Shown one piece after another: positions 1-6,777 of a stretch of DNA of 13,203 nucleotides. A model generated the notes under the pieces. The model made no database searches, was not told where the DNA came from, and saw only the letters and a list, made by a program, of their open reading frames with translations. Location: assembly GCA_025351985.1 (NCBI GenBank), contig JANXUW010000547.1, forward strand, positions 1 through 13,203, written 5' to 3'. The position numbers and the translations under genes were made by a program. The DNA is from Pseudolysobacter sp. GTDB lineage: Bacteria > Pseudomonadota > Gammaproteobacteria > Xanthomonadales > Rhodanobacteraceae. How positions within the stretch are numbered: the stretch's first letter is position 1; the number at the start of each line of letters is the position of its first letter.

Positions 1-1
1 T

Positions 2-643
2 GCGCTGTCGTACAAATACAAAAAACGCTACCTCAAGCATCTCGGTTTCGAGATCCACGAGTTCAAGCCGTTTCCGGCGGACGCAGAAAACATGATCGCG
101 AATTACGCCGAGCTCGGCAGCGAGTCAGGCAAGCGCGTTCCGCTGCGCAAATACGGTCGCGCGCCGCTGCAGCAGCAAGGCGTGCGCATCGGCCTGCACG
201 CCAAGACGATCGTGATCGATGGCGCGATCACGCTGATCGGCTCGCACAATTTCGATCCGCGCTCGGACAATTACAACACCGAGGCCGGTTTTATCGTGCG
301 CGATGCAGCGTTCGCCGCGCAGGTGCGCGCATCGATCCTGCGCAATACCGAACCGCAGAACGCATGGGTGATCGCGCCGCGCAAGGCGCCCGCCGCGGTG
401 AGCGAAGTATCGAATGCAATCAGCGATTTTTCGACCGCGTTGCCGCTGTTCGACCTGTGGCCGTTTCGTTATTCGACCAGCTTCGAACTCAATCCCGGCT
501 GCGCGCCGTTGCCGCCGCGCGATCCGGGTTTCTACCAGTGCTATGAGAGCGTCGGCGATTTTCCCGACGTCGATGTGCCGCTAAAATCGCTCTATACGCG
601 CATTGTCACGGCTTTCGGCGCCGGATTGGTGTCGATTATGTGA
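2..643 (+). CDS. Phospholipase D family / cardiolipin synthase C-like protein, C-terminal part (5' end outside window)
   Basis: The gene enters from the left edge in frame 2, leaving 213 visible residues. Visible residues 66-83 form a complete HKD motif: His66, Lys68, Asp73, then Gly80-Ser81-x-Asn83, exactly HxK-x4-D-x6-GSxN. It is followed by FDPRSDNYNTE, which resembles the NLDPRS...NTE segment of ClsC/YmdC-type cardiolipin synthases. Enzymes of this family carry two HKD motifs and transfer phosphatidyl groups or hydrolyse phosphodiesters at the inner membrane. Only the second motif lies in the window. The C-terminal tail (about residues 100-213) holds a Pro/Cys-rich stretch (NPGCAPLPPRDPGFYQCY) and ends in a hydrophobic amphipathic segment, KSLYTRIVTAFGAGL. 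The family is secure from the motif. The choice of ClsC-type over another PLD subfamily is inference from the sequence after the motif. Confidence 0.9.
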   Translation, partial: ALSYKYKKRYLKHLGFEIHEFKPFPADAENMIANYAELGSESGKRVPLRKYGRAPLQQQGVRIGLHAKTIVIDGAITLIGSHNFDPRSDNYNTEAGFIVRDAAFAAQVRASILRNTEPQNAWVIAPRKAPAAVSEVSNAISDFSTALPLFDLWPFRYSTSFELNPGCAPLPPRDPGFYQCYESVGDFPDVDVPLKSLYTRIVTAFGAGLVSIM

Positions 644-650
644 TTCGAGA

Positions 651-679
651 TTGACGTTGCCGCGCGTGCTGGCTAGTCT
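651..679 (+). promoter_or_regulatory. Candidate sigma70 promoter for the DUF1232 gene
   Basis: A TTGACG hexamer (651-656, five of six consensus bases) is followed after exactly 17 nt by TAGTCT (674-679, a weak -10 with three matches). It lies in the 67-nt gap between the phospholipase D gene and the gene starting at 711, about 31 nt before that ATG. The -35 box and spacing are good and the -10 is poor, so this is a candidate only. Confidence 0.4.
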
Positions 680-710
680 TCCCGTCTGTCCATGATCAAC
701 GGATTTTCCC

Positions 711-1283
711 ATGCCTTTGCAGATCACCATCGACCTTGAAGACCAGGACCTGCAGTTTTTTTACGATGCGGCCAAACGCGCGCAGCAAAAAGCTGCAAAC
801 TTGACTGCGCAGCAGATCACCGAAGCCGCCGGCAAATTGCTGGTCGAATCGAAAGGCATGAAGATTCCGGCCTTCATCGCCGAGCGCCTGTCGAAGCTCG
901 ACGCGATGATCAACATGGTCAACGATACCGGCTGGGGTTTGTCCGATGAAGATCGCCAGCGCGTATTGTCGTCGCTGACCTATTTCGCCGAACCGGACGA
1001 CGTGATTCCCGATAACGTGCCCGTGCTCGGTTTCCTCGACGACGCAATCATGATCGAGCTGTGCCAGCGCGAGCTGCAGCACGAGATCGAAGCTTACGAG
1101 GATTTTGTCGCGTATCGCCACGAGCAAGCCAGCCGTCGCGGCGAAGATGCCAACCAGGTCAAGCTGCAACGCGTGGAATGGCTGGAAGGCCGCCGCCAGG
1201 AATTGCAGGATCGCATGCGTCGTCGCCGCAGCGAATCGTTCGCGCCGAGCCAGGCCAGCGCACCGATGTTCCGCTTCACCTGA
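711..1283 (+). CDS. YkvA/DUF1232 domain protein
   Basis: This 190-residue protein has the DUF1232 (YkvA) signature at about residues 85-120: YFAEPDDVIPD followed by NVPVLGFLDDAIMI, the conserved 'P-D-x-I-P...G-x-LDD' pattern. The function of the domain is unknown; it often occurs in small membrane-associated bacterial proteins. There is no signal peptide. Residues 118-175 are strongly charged and predicted helical, ending in a basic stretch (RMRRRRSE), so a coiled-coil or nucleic-acid/membrane-contact role is possible but unproven. The ATG at 711 is preceded by a weak Shine-Dalgarno-like CGGA. A candidate promoter lies just upstream and a strong intrinsic terminator just downstream, so the gene is probably a single-gene unit. 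Confidence 0.88.
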   Translation: MPLQITIDLEDQDLQFFYDAAKRAQQKAANLTAQQITEAAGKLLVESKGMKIPAFIAERLSKLDAMINMVNDTGWGLSDEDRQRVLSSLTYFAEPDDVIPDNVPVLGFLDDAIMIELCQRELQHEIEAYEDFVAYRHEQASRRGEDANQVKLQRVEWLEGRRQELQDRMRRRRSESFAPSQASAPMFRFT

Positions 1284-1304
1284 AGTATTTTGCATCGCGT
1301 GGGG

Positions 1305-1331
1305 AAAAAGGCGCCGCTGGCGCCTTTTTTT
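1305..1331 (+). terminator. Rho-independent terminator after the DUF1232 gene
   Basis: AAAAAGGCGCC (1305-1315) pairs perfectly with GGCGCCTTTTT (1319-1329) across a three-base loop (GCT), and the T-run continues to 1331. It begins 22 nt after the stop of the DUF1232 gene. The A-run on the left arm makes the hairpin potentially bidirectional, although no gene reads into it from the right. Confidence 0.92.
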
Positions 1332-1398
1332 ATGCCTGCAGGATTACCTGTGGCGCGGTGGGTTATGTCGCGTTTTCCATCCAGTTTCAAGCGTGTGC

Positions 1399-1427
1399 TT
1401 AACGCTGGCAGGGCAACGCAGTATTCT
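1399..1427 (+). promoter_or_regulatory. Candidate sigma70 promoter for the exported HEGQH protein gene
   Basis: TTAACG (1399-1404, four of six consensus bases) and TATTCT (1422-1427, four of six) are separated by exactly 17 nt. The pair lies between the terminator at 1305-1331 and the gene starting at 1526, and would give an untranslated leader of about 90 nt. No operator or riboswitch-like structure was recognised in the rest of the 242-nt gap. Confidence 0.35.
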
Positions 1428-1525
1428 GACGGCACGAGTTTCACGTCTCTTGCTCGCGTAATCAATGACTCGCTTCGAGCCGGGGGCCAGCGAGAATTCC
1501 CCACCGCCACCGCCTGAGCTCCGTC

Positions 1526-2602
1526 ATGCCAAAGCCGAATCGTTTGCTGCTGCCTATGGGTTTGCTCGCGCTGTTTTTGCAGTCACACAGCGCATTCGCC
1601 ATTGAGGTCGAAAGTACAGCGGCGGCGAAACAGGCAGCCGGTGCTTCCTTCAGCGCCGTACTGCAAGTAGATGGCACGGCGGCGTTACGCGCACTCGCGA
1701 TCGTGCCAGCGCCGCAATACGCGGGCAAGGCGGCGACCTATCGAGGCTGCATGATCGAACGCTTCGAGCGAATCACGCCACCGCCACTGGTTGGCGATAT
1801 TGCCGATCCGTTCGCGCACGCGACACTCGTCGCCTATCAGGATTATTGGTGGCATGCCTTGGCAGCGCCCACGCGGCGCGATGCGTTCACCGCCGCACTG
1901 CTGCAGAAGCTGCGCAAACTTCTCGGCGCGTCGGCTGCCAACGCAAAGGATTTTGATGCGCTGGAACCTAACCTCACCGCGCAGTTGCGCCAGCACGGTT
2001 ATTACAGCCTGCAAGGCGAAACTCCGCCGCTGCGCGAGCTGATGTTGTGGCACAAACAGGAGACTCGCGAATACGACATCGCATTACCCGAAGGCAGCCA
2101 GCATGTGACGGTGAACTTGCTCGACGATTTCGTCAGCAAAGGCTGGAGCCAGTACGGCAGTTGCGGACTTGGCGGCACTGGCGGCTGGACCGACGACAAG
2201 GCGATCTATGCGCTCGCGCCGGAATATCCCGACCTGCAAGGGGAGGATTATCGCGTGTCGCTACTCGCCCACGAAGGCCAGCATTTCGCCGACAAGCACC
2301 GCGCGTGGAAACTCGAAAGCTGGGAGCTGGAATATCGCGCCAAATTGACCGAGCTGGCGCTCGCCGATCAGATCAGCCACAAGCTGCTGCAAGCGTTCGC
2401 GCAGAATCAGAGCGATGATCGTGCCTCGCCGCACGCCTACGCCAACAAGCACGCGCTTGCGGCGATCTCGCAGCGGCTGCGCGCTCACGCGAACAGCGAT
2501 ATCGATCTCGAAAAAGTCCCGCTAGCTCAACTCCAGCAAGCTGCGCGCGATACGCTGATCGCCGATACACATCAGCGCGAGGCTGCAACGCCAGCGCACT
2601 GA
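1526..2602 (+). CDS. Exported protein with HExxH zinc-metallopeptidase-like motif
   Basis: This 358-residue protein begins with a typical Sec signal peptide: PKPNR, a hydrophobic core (LLLPMGLLALFL), then SHSAFA with likely cleavage after Ala25. It therefore acts in the periplasm or outside the cell. At residues 248-253 the sequence AHEGQH gives HExxH (His249, Glu250, His253), the zinc-binding signature of zincin peptidases. A helix rich in Glu follows (WKLESWELEYRAKLTEL, 261-277), where Glu264, Glu267 or Glu269 could supply the third ligand as in gluzincins. Cys75 and Cys213 could form a disulfide, and 'GSCGLGGTGGW' (211-221) is an unusual glycine-rich loop. I do not recognise a named family, so substrate and peptidase activity are inference. 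It ends 21 nt from the convergent thiolase gene with no obvious terminator between them. Confidence 0.85.
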   Translation: MPKPNRLLLPMGLLALFLQSHSAFAIEVESTAAAKQAAGASFSAVLQVDGTAALRALAIVPAPQYAGKAATYRGCMIERFERITPPPLVGDIADPFAHATLVAYQDYWWHALAAPTRRDAFTAALLQKLRKLLGASAANAKDFDALEPNLTAQLRQHGYYSLQGETPPLRELMLWHKQETREYDIALPEGSQHVTVNLLDDFVSKGWSQYGSCGLGGTGGWTDDKAIYALAPEYPDLQGEDYRVSLLAHEGQHFADKHRAWKLESWELEYRAKLTELALADQISHKLLQAFAQNQSDDRASPHAYANKHALAAISQRLRAHANSDIDLEKVPLAQLQQAARDTLIADTHQREAATPAH

Positions 2603-2623
2603 CAATCGCCGCCGCCGCTTTTT

Positions 2624-3916
2624 TCAGCCGTTGCTGGCCGGTCGTTCGAGGATCGCCACCACGCCCATGCCGCCGGCGGTGCAGATCGAAATCAGGCCGC
2701 GGCCCGAACCTTTTTCTTCGAGCAGTTTCGCCAGGCTCGCGACGATGCGCGCGCCGGTCGCGGCGAACGGATGGCCGAGCGCGAGGCTCGATCCGTTGAC
2801 GTTGAGTTTGGCCGGATCGATGCTCCCCAGCGGCTTGTCGCGACCGAGACGATCGCGGCAATAAGTCTCCGATTCCCACGCGCGCAAGGTGCATAACACC
2901 TGCGCGGCGAAGGCTTCGTGGATTTCGTAGAAATCGAAATCCTGCAGGGTCAGTCCGGCTTCTTCAAGCATGCGCGAAACCGCAATTGTCGGCGCCATCA
3001 GCAGGCCTTCGCCATGTACAAAATCTACCGCCGCGACGCGCGCATGCGTGAGATATGCCTGCACTTTCAGGCCGCGCGCCGCGGCCCATTCGTCGCTGGC
3101 CAACAGCACGGCGGCGGCGCCGTCGGTGAGCGCGGTCGAGTTGCCCGCAGTCAGCGTGCCCTGGCCGGAGGTCTTGTCGAACGCCGGTTTCAGCGTAGCG
3201 AGCTTTTCCAGCGTGCTGTCCGGACGCAGCAGGTTGTCCTGCACGATCGTGCGAAACGGCACGACCAGATCCTTGAAAAATCCGCGCGCATACGCCGCCG
3301 CCGCACGTTGATGGCTGGTCAGCGCGAGTTGATCCTGATCGGCACGCGCGATATGCCATTCGCGCGCCATGAGCTCGCAATGGTCGCCCATCGATTTGCC
3401 GGTGCGCGGCTCGGCCACGCCCGGAAACGATGGCTTCAGTTCGCCGAACGAAAACCCTTTCCATGCCTTGAGTTTTTCGCCGAAGCTTTTTGCACGCGCA
3501 GTCGCGAGGATGCGCGCGGCGAGCTGCTTGCCGTAAACGATCGGCACGTCGCTCGTGGTATCCGCGCCGCCGGCGATGCCGGCCTCGATCTGCCCGGTCG
3601 CGATCTTGTTGCCGACGATGATCGCGGCGTCCAGCGAGGTACCACACGCGCGCGCAATGGTGATTCCGGGCGTGGTCGGCGCGAGGCCGGAGGAAAGCGT
3701 GGCCTCACGCGCGAGATTCCAGTCCGATGGATGTTTGATGACCGAACCGAACGCCACCTCGCCGAGTTCCACGCCGTGCAGGTCGAATCGTTCGACCAGC
3801 GCGCCGAGGGTCTTCACCGACATGCCGAAATTGCCGACATCGCTGTACGCGGTGTTGCTGCGACAGAACGGAATGCGTACACCGCCGATGATACCGATAG
3901 GTTTTGTAGTGGCCAT
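2624..3916 (-). CDS. fadI: Acetyl-CoA acyltransferase (3-ketoacyl-CoA thiolase), FadI-type
   Basis: Thiolases cleave 3-ketoacyl-CoA with CoA to give acetyl-CoA and a shortened acyl-CoA, the last step of beta-oxidation, or condense acetyl-CoA units in reverse. With the ATG at 3916 the protein has 430 residues, close to FadI (about 436). The nucleophile is Cys91 in IARACGTSLDA. His333 lies in EIHEAFAAQ, His382 in LALGHPFAATGAR and the general-base Cys412 in ICTAGGMG. GHPFAATGAR is the form found in FadI and the mitochondrial trifunctional-enzyme beta subunit. An in-frame ATG at 3964 adds 16 residues unlike the family N-terminus, so the start at 3916 (MATTKPIGIIGG) is preferred although its Shine-Dalgarno is weak. 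No FadJ partner is in view. The gene is 78 nt downstream of the methyltransferase on the same strand. Thiolase is certain; the exact fadI name is likely rather than proven. Confidence 0.92.
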   Translation of the reverse strand: MATTKPIGIIGGVRIPFCRSNTAYSDVGNFGMSVKTLGALVERFDLHGVELGEVAFGSVIKHPSDWNLAREATLSSGLAPTTPGITIARACGTSLDAAIIVGNKIATGQIEAGIAGGADTTSDVPIVYGKQLAARILATARAKSFGEKLKAWKGFSFGELKPSFPGVAEPRTGKSMGDHCELMAREWHIARADQDQLALTSHQRAAAAYARGFFKDLVVPFRTIVQDNLLRPDSTLEKLATLKPAFDKTSGQGTLTAGNSTALTDGAAAVLLASDEWAAARGLKVQAYLTHARVAAVDFVHGEGLLMAPTIAVSRMLEEAGLTLQDFDFYEIHEAFAAQVLCTLRAWESETYCRDRLGRDKPLGSIDPAKLNVNGSSLALGHPFAATGARIVASLAKLLEEKGSGRGLISICTAGGMGVVAILERPASNG

Positions 3917-3979
3917 GATCCAGCGCTTGAGTGAAGGACGATTTGCAGCTGACGATACGCGCATCCGGCGTGCGTCGAT

Positions 3980-3985
3980 ATTGTA
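3980..3985 (-). promoter_or_regulatory. Possible -10 element upstream of the thiolase gene
   Basis: On the minus strand TACAAT (five of six bases of TATAAT) lies in the 78-nt gap between the methyltransferase stop and the thiolase start. It would give a leader of about 55 nt to the ATG at 3916. No acceptable -35 hexamer is seen at 16-18 nt, so the thiolase could equally be read through from the methyltransferase. Confidence 0.2.
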
Positions 3986-3994
3986 TGCCTGACT

Positions 3995-4921
3995 TCAGGC
4001 TGCGGGCGCCGCGCCCCAATGCTTTTCGTTGAGTCGCCAGAGGCCGAGGAACATCGCGCGGAACATCGGGATTTCCTTGCCACGGTTGTCGTCCATCAAT
4101 ACGTCCAGCATGGCCTGCGGTTTCATTTCGCCGATAGTCACATCGATCAGGTGATTGAACAGTTCGGTCCACAGCGGGGTGTATTCGATCTGCTTGCCAT
4201 TCGCGGCAGCGCGCGCACGTGCGGCGGCAATGTCGAGGCCAGCGCCGGGCTTGGCACCGAGCGCCTGCACCCATGGCGATTCACTCCAGTTGCCGAGTTC
4301 CTCGAAACCGGCGTGCTGCAGGAACACGGACACTTCTTGCGGCGTGGTGAACTGGTTGCGCGCGACATCCTTGCGCACGCTCGGATCGAGATCCACGCAT
4401 TGCTGCACTTCGAGAAACCAGCGGCGCCAACCGATGGTGCTGGCGAGATTCCAGTGATCGAAAAAGATCCGTCCGCCGGGTTTCAGCACGCGGTTCAGTT
4501 CGCGCAGATAGAGGAAAAAATCTTCCTTGTCCATATGGATGAACACGGCGATGCAATACGCCTTGTCGAAGCTCGCATCAGGAAATTCGCTGAGGTTGGT
4601 GCGGGTGAGTTCGGACAGACCGACATTGTCGAATTTTTTCAGTCGTTCGCGCGCCTGCGCGATCATGTTGGCCGAGATGTCCACGCCGTGCCAATAAGCG
4701 ACATGCGGCGCGAGTTCGTGGCCGATCCGACCGACGCCGCAGCCGAGTTCGAGCACGCGATCAGTGGCCGTCAATTCCAGCGCCTTGGTTGCCTGCTCGG
4801 CGCTGTAAATGCCGGTGAGACGCACGGTGTTTTCGTCGGTGCTGCCATCCACGGCGATCATCGCGCCCTGCATGGTGGTTGCCTTGTTGTCCCAAAAACT
4901 CTTGTAATTCTGAAAGGTCAT
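3995..4921 (-). CDS. Class I SAM-dependent methyltransferase
   Basis: With the ATG at 4921 this is a 308-residue protein. Residues 56-64 (VLELGCGVG) are motif I, the glycine-rich SAM-binding loop. GVDIS (79-83) holds the acidic residue that binds the SAM ribose, and LKPGGRIFFD (146-155) is the post-motif III strand. Together they define a Rossmann-fold methyltransferase. After residue 160 there is a family-specific region (W-rich, then helical) that would set substrate choice; the substrate cannot be told from the sequence. The reading frame stays open upstream to a TTG at 5029, but that extension is basic, unlike methyltransferases, and overlaps the leader of the divergent gene, so the ATG before TFQNYKSFWDNKA is chosen. 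It is preceded by a weak AGG. The gene lies upstream of the thiolase on the same strand. Confidence 0.88.
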   Translation of the reverse strand: MTFQNYKSFWDNKATTMQGAMIAVDGSTDENTVRLTGIYSAEQATKALELTATDRVLELGCGVGRIGHELAPHVAYWHGVDISANMIAQARERLKKFDNVGLSELTRTNLSEFPDASFDKAYCIAVFIHMDKEDFFLYLRELNRVLKPGGRIFFDHWNLASTIGWRRWFLEVQQCVDLDPSVRKDVARNQFTTPQEVSVFLQHAGFEELGNWSESPWVQALGAKPGAGLDIAAARARAAANGKQIEYTPLWTELFNHLIDVTIGEMKPQAMLDVLMDDNRGKEIPMFRAMFLGLWRLNEKHWGAAPAA

Positions 4922-5055
4922 CACTTCGGCCTGGCTGGCGCGCGCCAAGGCGCACGCGGAGAAAAGAGCGACGATGTTACACTGCCGCCGTTTACGCTGG
5001 TAGGCGCGGCGGTGTTTGTGGCGTGCCAAGCCAGCCGCTGTTCACATTCGCATCG

Positions 5056-6240
5056 ATGCCCAACGCCGACTCCCCTTGCCTTTGTCTCGCCCTGCTCGCG
5101 CTCGAACTCGACGCCGGCAGCACGCCGGCGCAACTCGTGCTGGATCGCGATGCCGCGGCCGAACTTGCCAGCCTGATCGCGGCCGATCTCGCGCGATTGT
5201 TGCCCGGCGCCGACGAACTCGGCCTGGCGCTGCTCGGTGCGGTTTACGATCAGGCGCAGATCCTGCGTCCGGGCTGGCCGATCTACGCTGAACTGGCCGA
5301 GCACTACACCCGCGCGATACGTATTCACGGCGATGACGTGCCGGTGTTTGCACTCGGCGCACACAACGACCAGATGCCGAGCCCGACATTGCAGCCCGAG
5401 CGCGAGCTGCTCGGCGGCACGATGCTTTTGATTCCATGGATCCTGATCGGCGATGTGGCGCGCGCCAGCGCTGTCGGCGAACTTATGGAACGGGATTTCG
5501 TCGCGAAAGGCGAAGCCAGCGCTGCGACCGCCGATTGGCTCATGCGACGTTTCGGCCTGCACCTGCAACATGCGCGTTATCTCACGCGTAATGATCTGTG
5601 TGCGCTCGCCAGCGTGCAGCTCGAACACGCGGGTTTCGGGCCGCTGTGGCAACTACTCGAAGGCGCGTTACTCGCGCCCGAACAAAACGAAGAAGCGATC
5701 AGCGCGAGCGGCCAGTCATTTTTTTACCGCGATCGCCGCATCACGGCCGAGCCGCTTGGCTACCACGCGTGGGCATCGTCGGACGCCGCGGCTTACTACC
5801 GCGAGCCGCAGGAATTCGTGCGAGGTTTCGCCGCATATCTTTTTGAATTGCGCCAATACGCGGCGCTGCTCAAGGCGCATGGCTTGCCGCTGCATCTGCC
5901 GCAGGCGAGTGACAATACGCACGCCGAGGATGGCGGCTACTGGATCGAAACCGTCGCGGATGCGAACGCGCACGGCACGCGCCAGATATTTGCGCACGAG
6001 CTACGCGGACTCGGCGTAATCGTGTTGACGGCCGCAACGGTTGCCGATGGCAACGCACAACCGATCGCGCACGCCTATCCGATTCGTCCGGATGCTTTGG
6101 CGGCAGCGCTGGGCGAATTGCATCGCCGCTTCGGCAGCCGCGGCGACCCGATTCGTCTAGGCGAACTGGCGATCAATCACGTCGGAAAAATGCTGATCGT
6201 GCCGCCGCAGGCGTTGGCAAACCTGCCACGCACGCACTAG
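5056..6240 (+). CDS. Conserved-looking protein of unknown function (394 aa)
   Basis: I do not recognise this protein. From the ATG at 5056 it has 394 residues, no signal peptide and no convincing membrane helix; the most hydrophobic stretch (GGTMLLIPWILIG, 120-132) is too short. It is probably cytoplasmic. Recognisable stretches are GWPIYAELAEHYTRA (73-87), FALGAHNDQMPSP (98-110), a Trp/Tyr-rich centre with FFYRDRR (222-228) and GYHAWASSDAAAYYREP (235-251), and a C-terminal DPIRLGELAINHVGKML (364-380). Codon use is as GC-rich as the neighbours, with long uninterrupted frame, so it is a genuine gene. The frame is open upstream of 5056, with a GTG at 5023, but no Shine-Dalgarno supports either start clearly. 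It is divergent from the methyltransferase and convergent with the GNAT gene, 25 nt away. Confidence 0.78.
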   Translation: MPNADSPCLCLALLALELDAGSTPAQLVLDRDAAAELASLIAADLARLLPGADELGLALLGAVYDQAQILRPGWPIYAELAEHYTRAIRIHGDDVPVFALGAHNDQMPSPTLQPERELLGGTMLLIPWILIGDVARASAVGELMERDFVAKGEASAATADWLMRRFGLHLQHARYLTRNDLCALASVQLEHAGFGPLWQLLEGALLAPEQNEEAISASGQSFFYRDRRITAEPLGYHAWASSDAAAYYREPQEFVRGFAAYLFELRQYAALLKAHGLPLHLPQASDNTHAEDGGYWIETVADANAHGTRQIFAHELRGLGVIVLTAATVADGNAQPIAHAYPIRPDALAAALGELHRRFGSRGDPIRLGELAINHVGKMLIVPPQALANLPRTH

Positions 6241-6265
6241 CACGCACGATCAAACCCGGCTTGCA

Positions 6266-6736
6266 TCAAAGAATATTGCGGAACGCTTTGGCGTACATGT
6301 GGTAATGCTCGCGCTGCATGCCGAGCACTTCGTAAGTCTGCTGCGCGCGCTGGTTTTCCCATTCGACATATAGCCGAATCCCGACCGCATCGGCGCTACG
6401 CGCACGTTGCTCTACCTCGGTATGCAACGCGCGAAAAACGCCGTGGCGGCGAAACTCCGGGCGCACAAAAACGCTCTGGATCCACCACCAGTCGCCGCAG
6501 CGCCAGTCGCTCCATTCGTAGGTGATCAGCAAACTGCCGGCGATGTCGTCGGCGACTTCGGCGAGCAGATAGAAACCTCGGCGTGGCTGATCGAGTACGC
6601 CGCTGACGCCCGCACGCAGCACATCGCGATCGAGTTGTTTGGCTTCGGTTTCGAGCGCCATCGCGGCATTGAAATCAACCAGCGTATCGACGTCGGCGGG
6701 TATCGCAATGCGCAATTTTATGGCGTTCTGGTTCAT
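6266..6736 (-). CDS. GNAT family N-acetyltransferase
   Basis: This 156-residue protein has the GNAT layout. The central motif A at 88-105 (QSVFVRPEFRRHGVFRALH) contains the acetyl-CoA pyrophosphate-binding R/Q-x-x-G-x-G/A loop in the form RRHGVF (96-101). It follows a beta-strand with GDWWWIQS. The C-terminal motif B-like part, ENQRAQQTYEVLGMQREHYHMY (127-148), has the usual 'N-x-x-A-x-x-x-Y-x-x-x-G' pattern. GNAT enzymes move an acetyl group from acetyl-CoA to an amine; the acceptor here is unknown. The open frame extends 86 codons upstream into ntrC, but the ATG at 6736 has a good AGGA seven bases before it and begins at the expected N-terminus. It starts 41 nt after ntrC on the same strand, so co-transcription with ntrBC is likely. 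Confidence 0.88.
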   Translation of the reverse strand: MNQNAIKLRIAIPADVDTLVDFNAAMALETEAKQLDRDVLRAGVSGVLDQPRRGFYLLAEVADDIAGSLLITYEWSDWRCGDWWWIQSVFVRPEFRRHGVFRALHTEVEQRARSADAVGIRLYVEWENQRAQQTYEVLGMQREHYHMYAKAFRNIL

Positions 6737-6743
6737 CGAATGA

Positions 6744-6747
6744 TCCT
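6744..6747 (-). promoter_or_regulatory. Ribosome binding site fixing the GNAT start
   Basis: On the minus strand AGGA stands seven bases before the ATG at 6736. It decides against the longer open frame that runs back into ntrC. Confidence 0.7.
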
Positions 6748-6777
6748 GGAAATTCTCGTGGCGCGGCAAGCACGATT

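Noticed and set aside
2918..3934. Long plus-strand open frame (338 codons) opposite the thiolase
   Set aside because: It is the antisense shadow of a certain thiolase gene, with Arg/Ala-rich content and no domain; GC-rich codon bias creates such frames.
3917..3964. Upstream ATG at 3964 as the thiolase start
   Set aside because: It adds 16 residues unlike the thiolase N-terminus and has no better ribosome site than the ATG at 3916.
3987..4000. GCCTGA-CT-TCAGGC inverted repeat at the methyltransferase stop codon, considered as a terminator
   Set aside because: The loop of two bases is too short for a stable hairpin and there is no T-run on either strand.
4936..4947. Perfect 12-bp palindrome TGGCGCGCGCCA near the methyltransferase start
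   Set aside because: Palindromes of this length are expected by chance a few times in 13 kb of GC-rich DNA, and it lies off any recognised promoter.
5014..5029. Sigma54-like TGGCACG on the minus strand upstream of the methyltransferase
   Set aside because: The -24 element is perfect, but the -12 part reads AAACA instead of TTGCA and lacks the GC dinucleotide that sigma54 promoters need.
4922..5029. Upstream TTG at 5029 as the methyltransferase start
   Set aside because: The added 36 residues are basic and unlike the family, the start codon is rare, and the extension would overlap the leader of the divergent gene.
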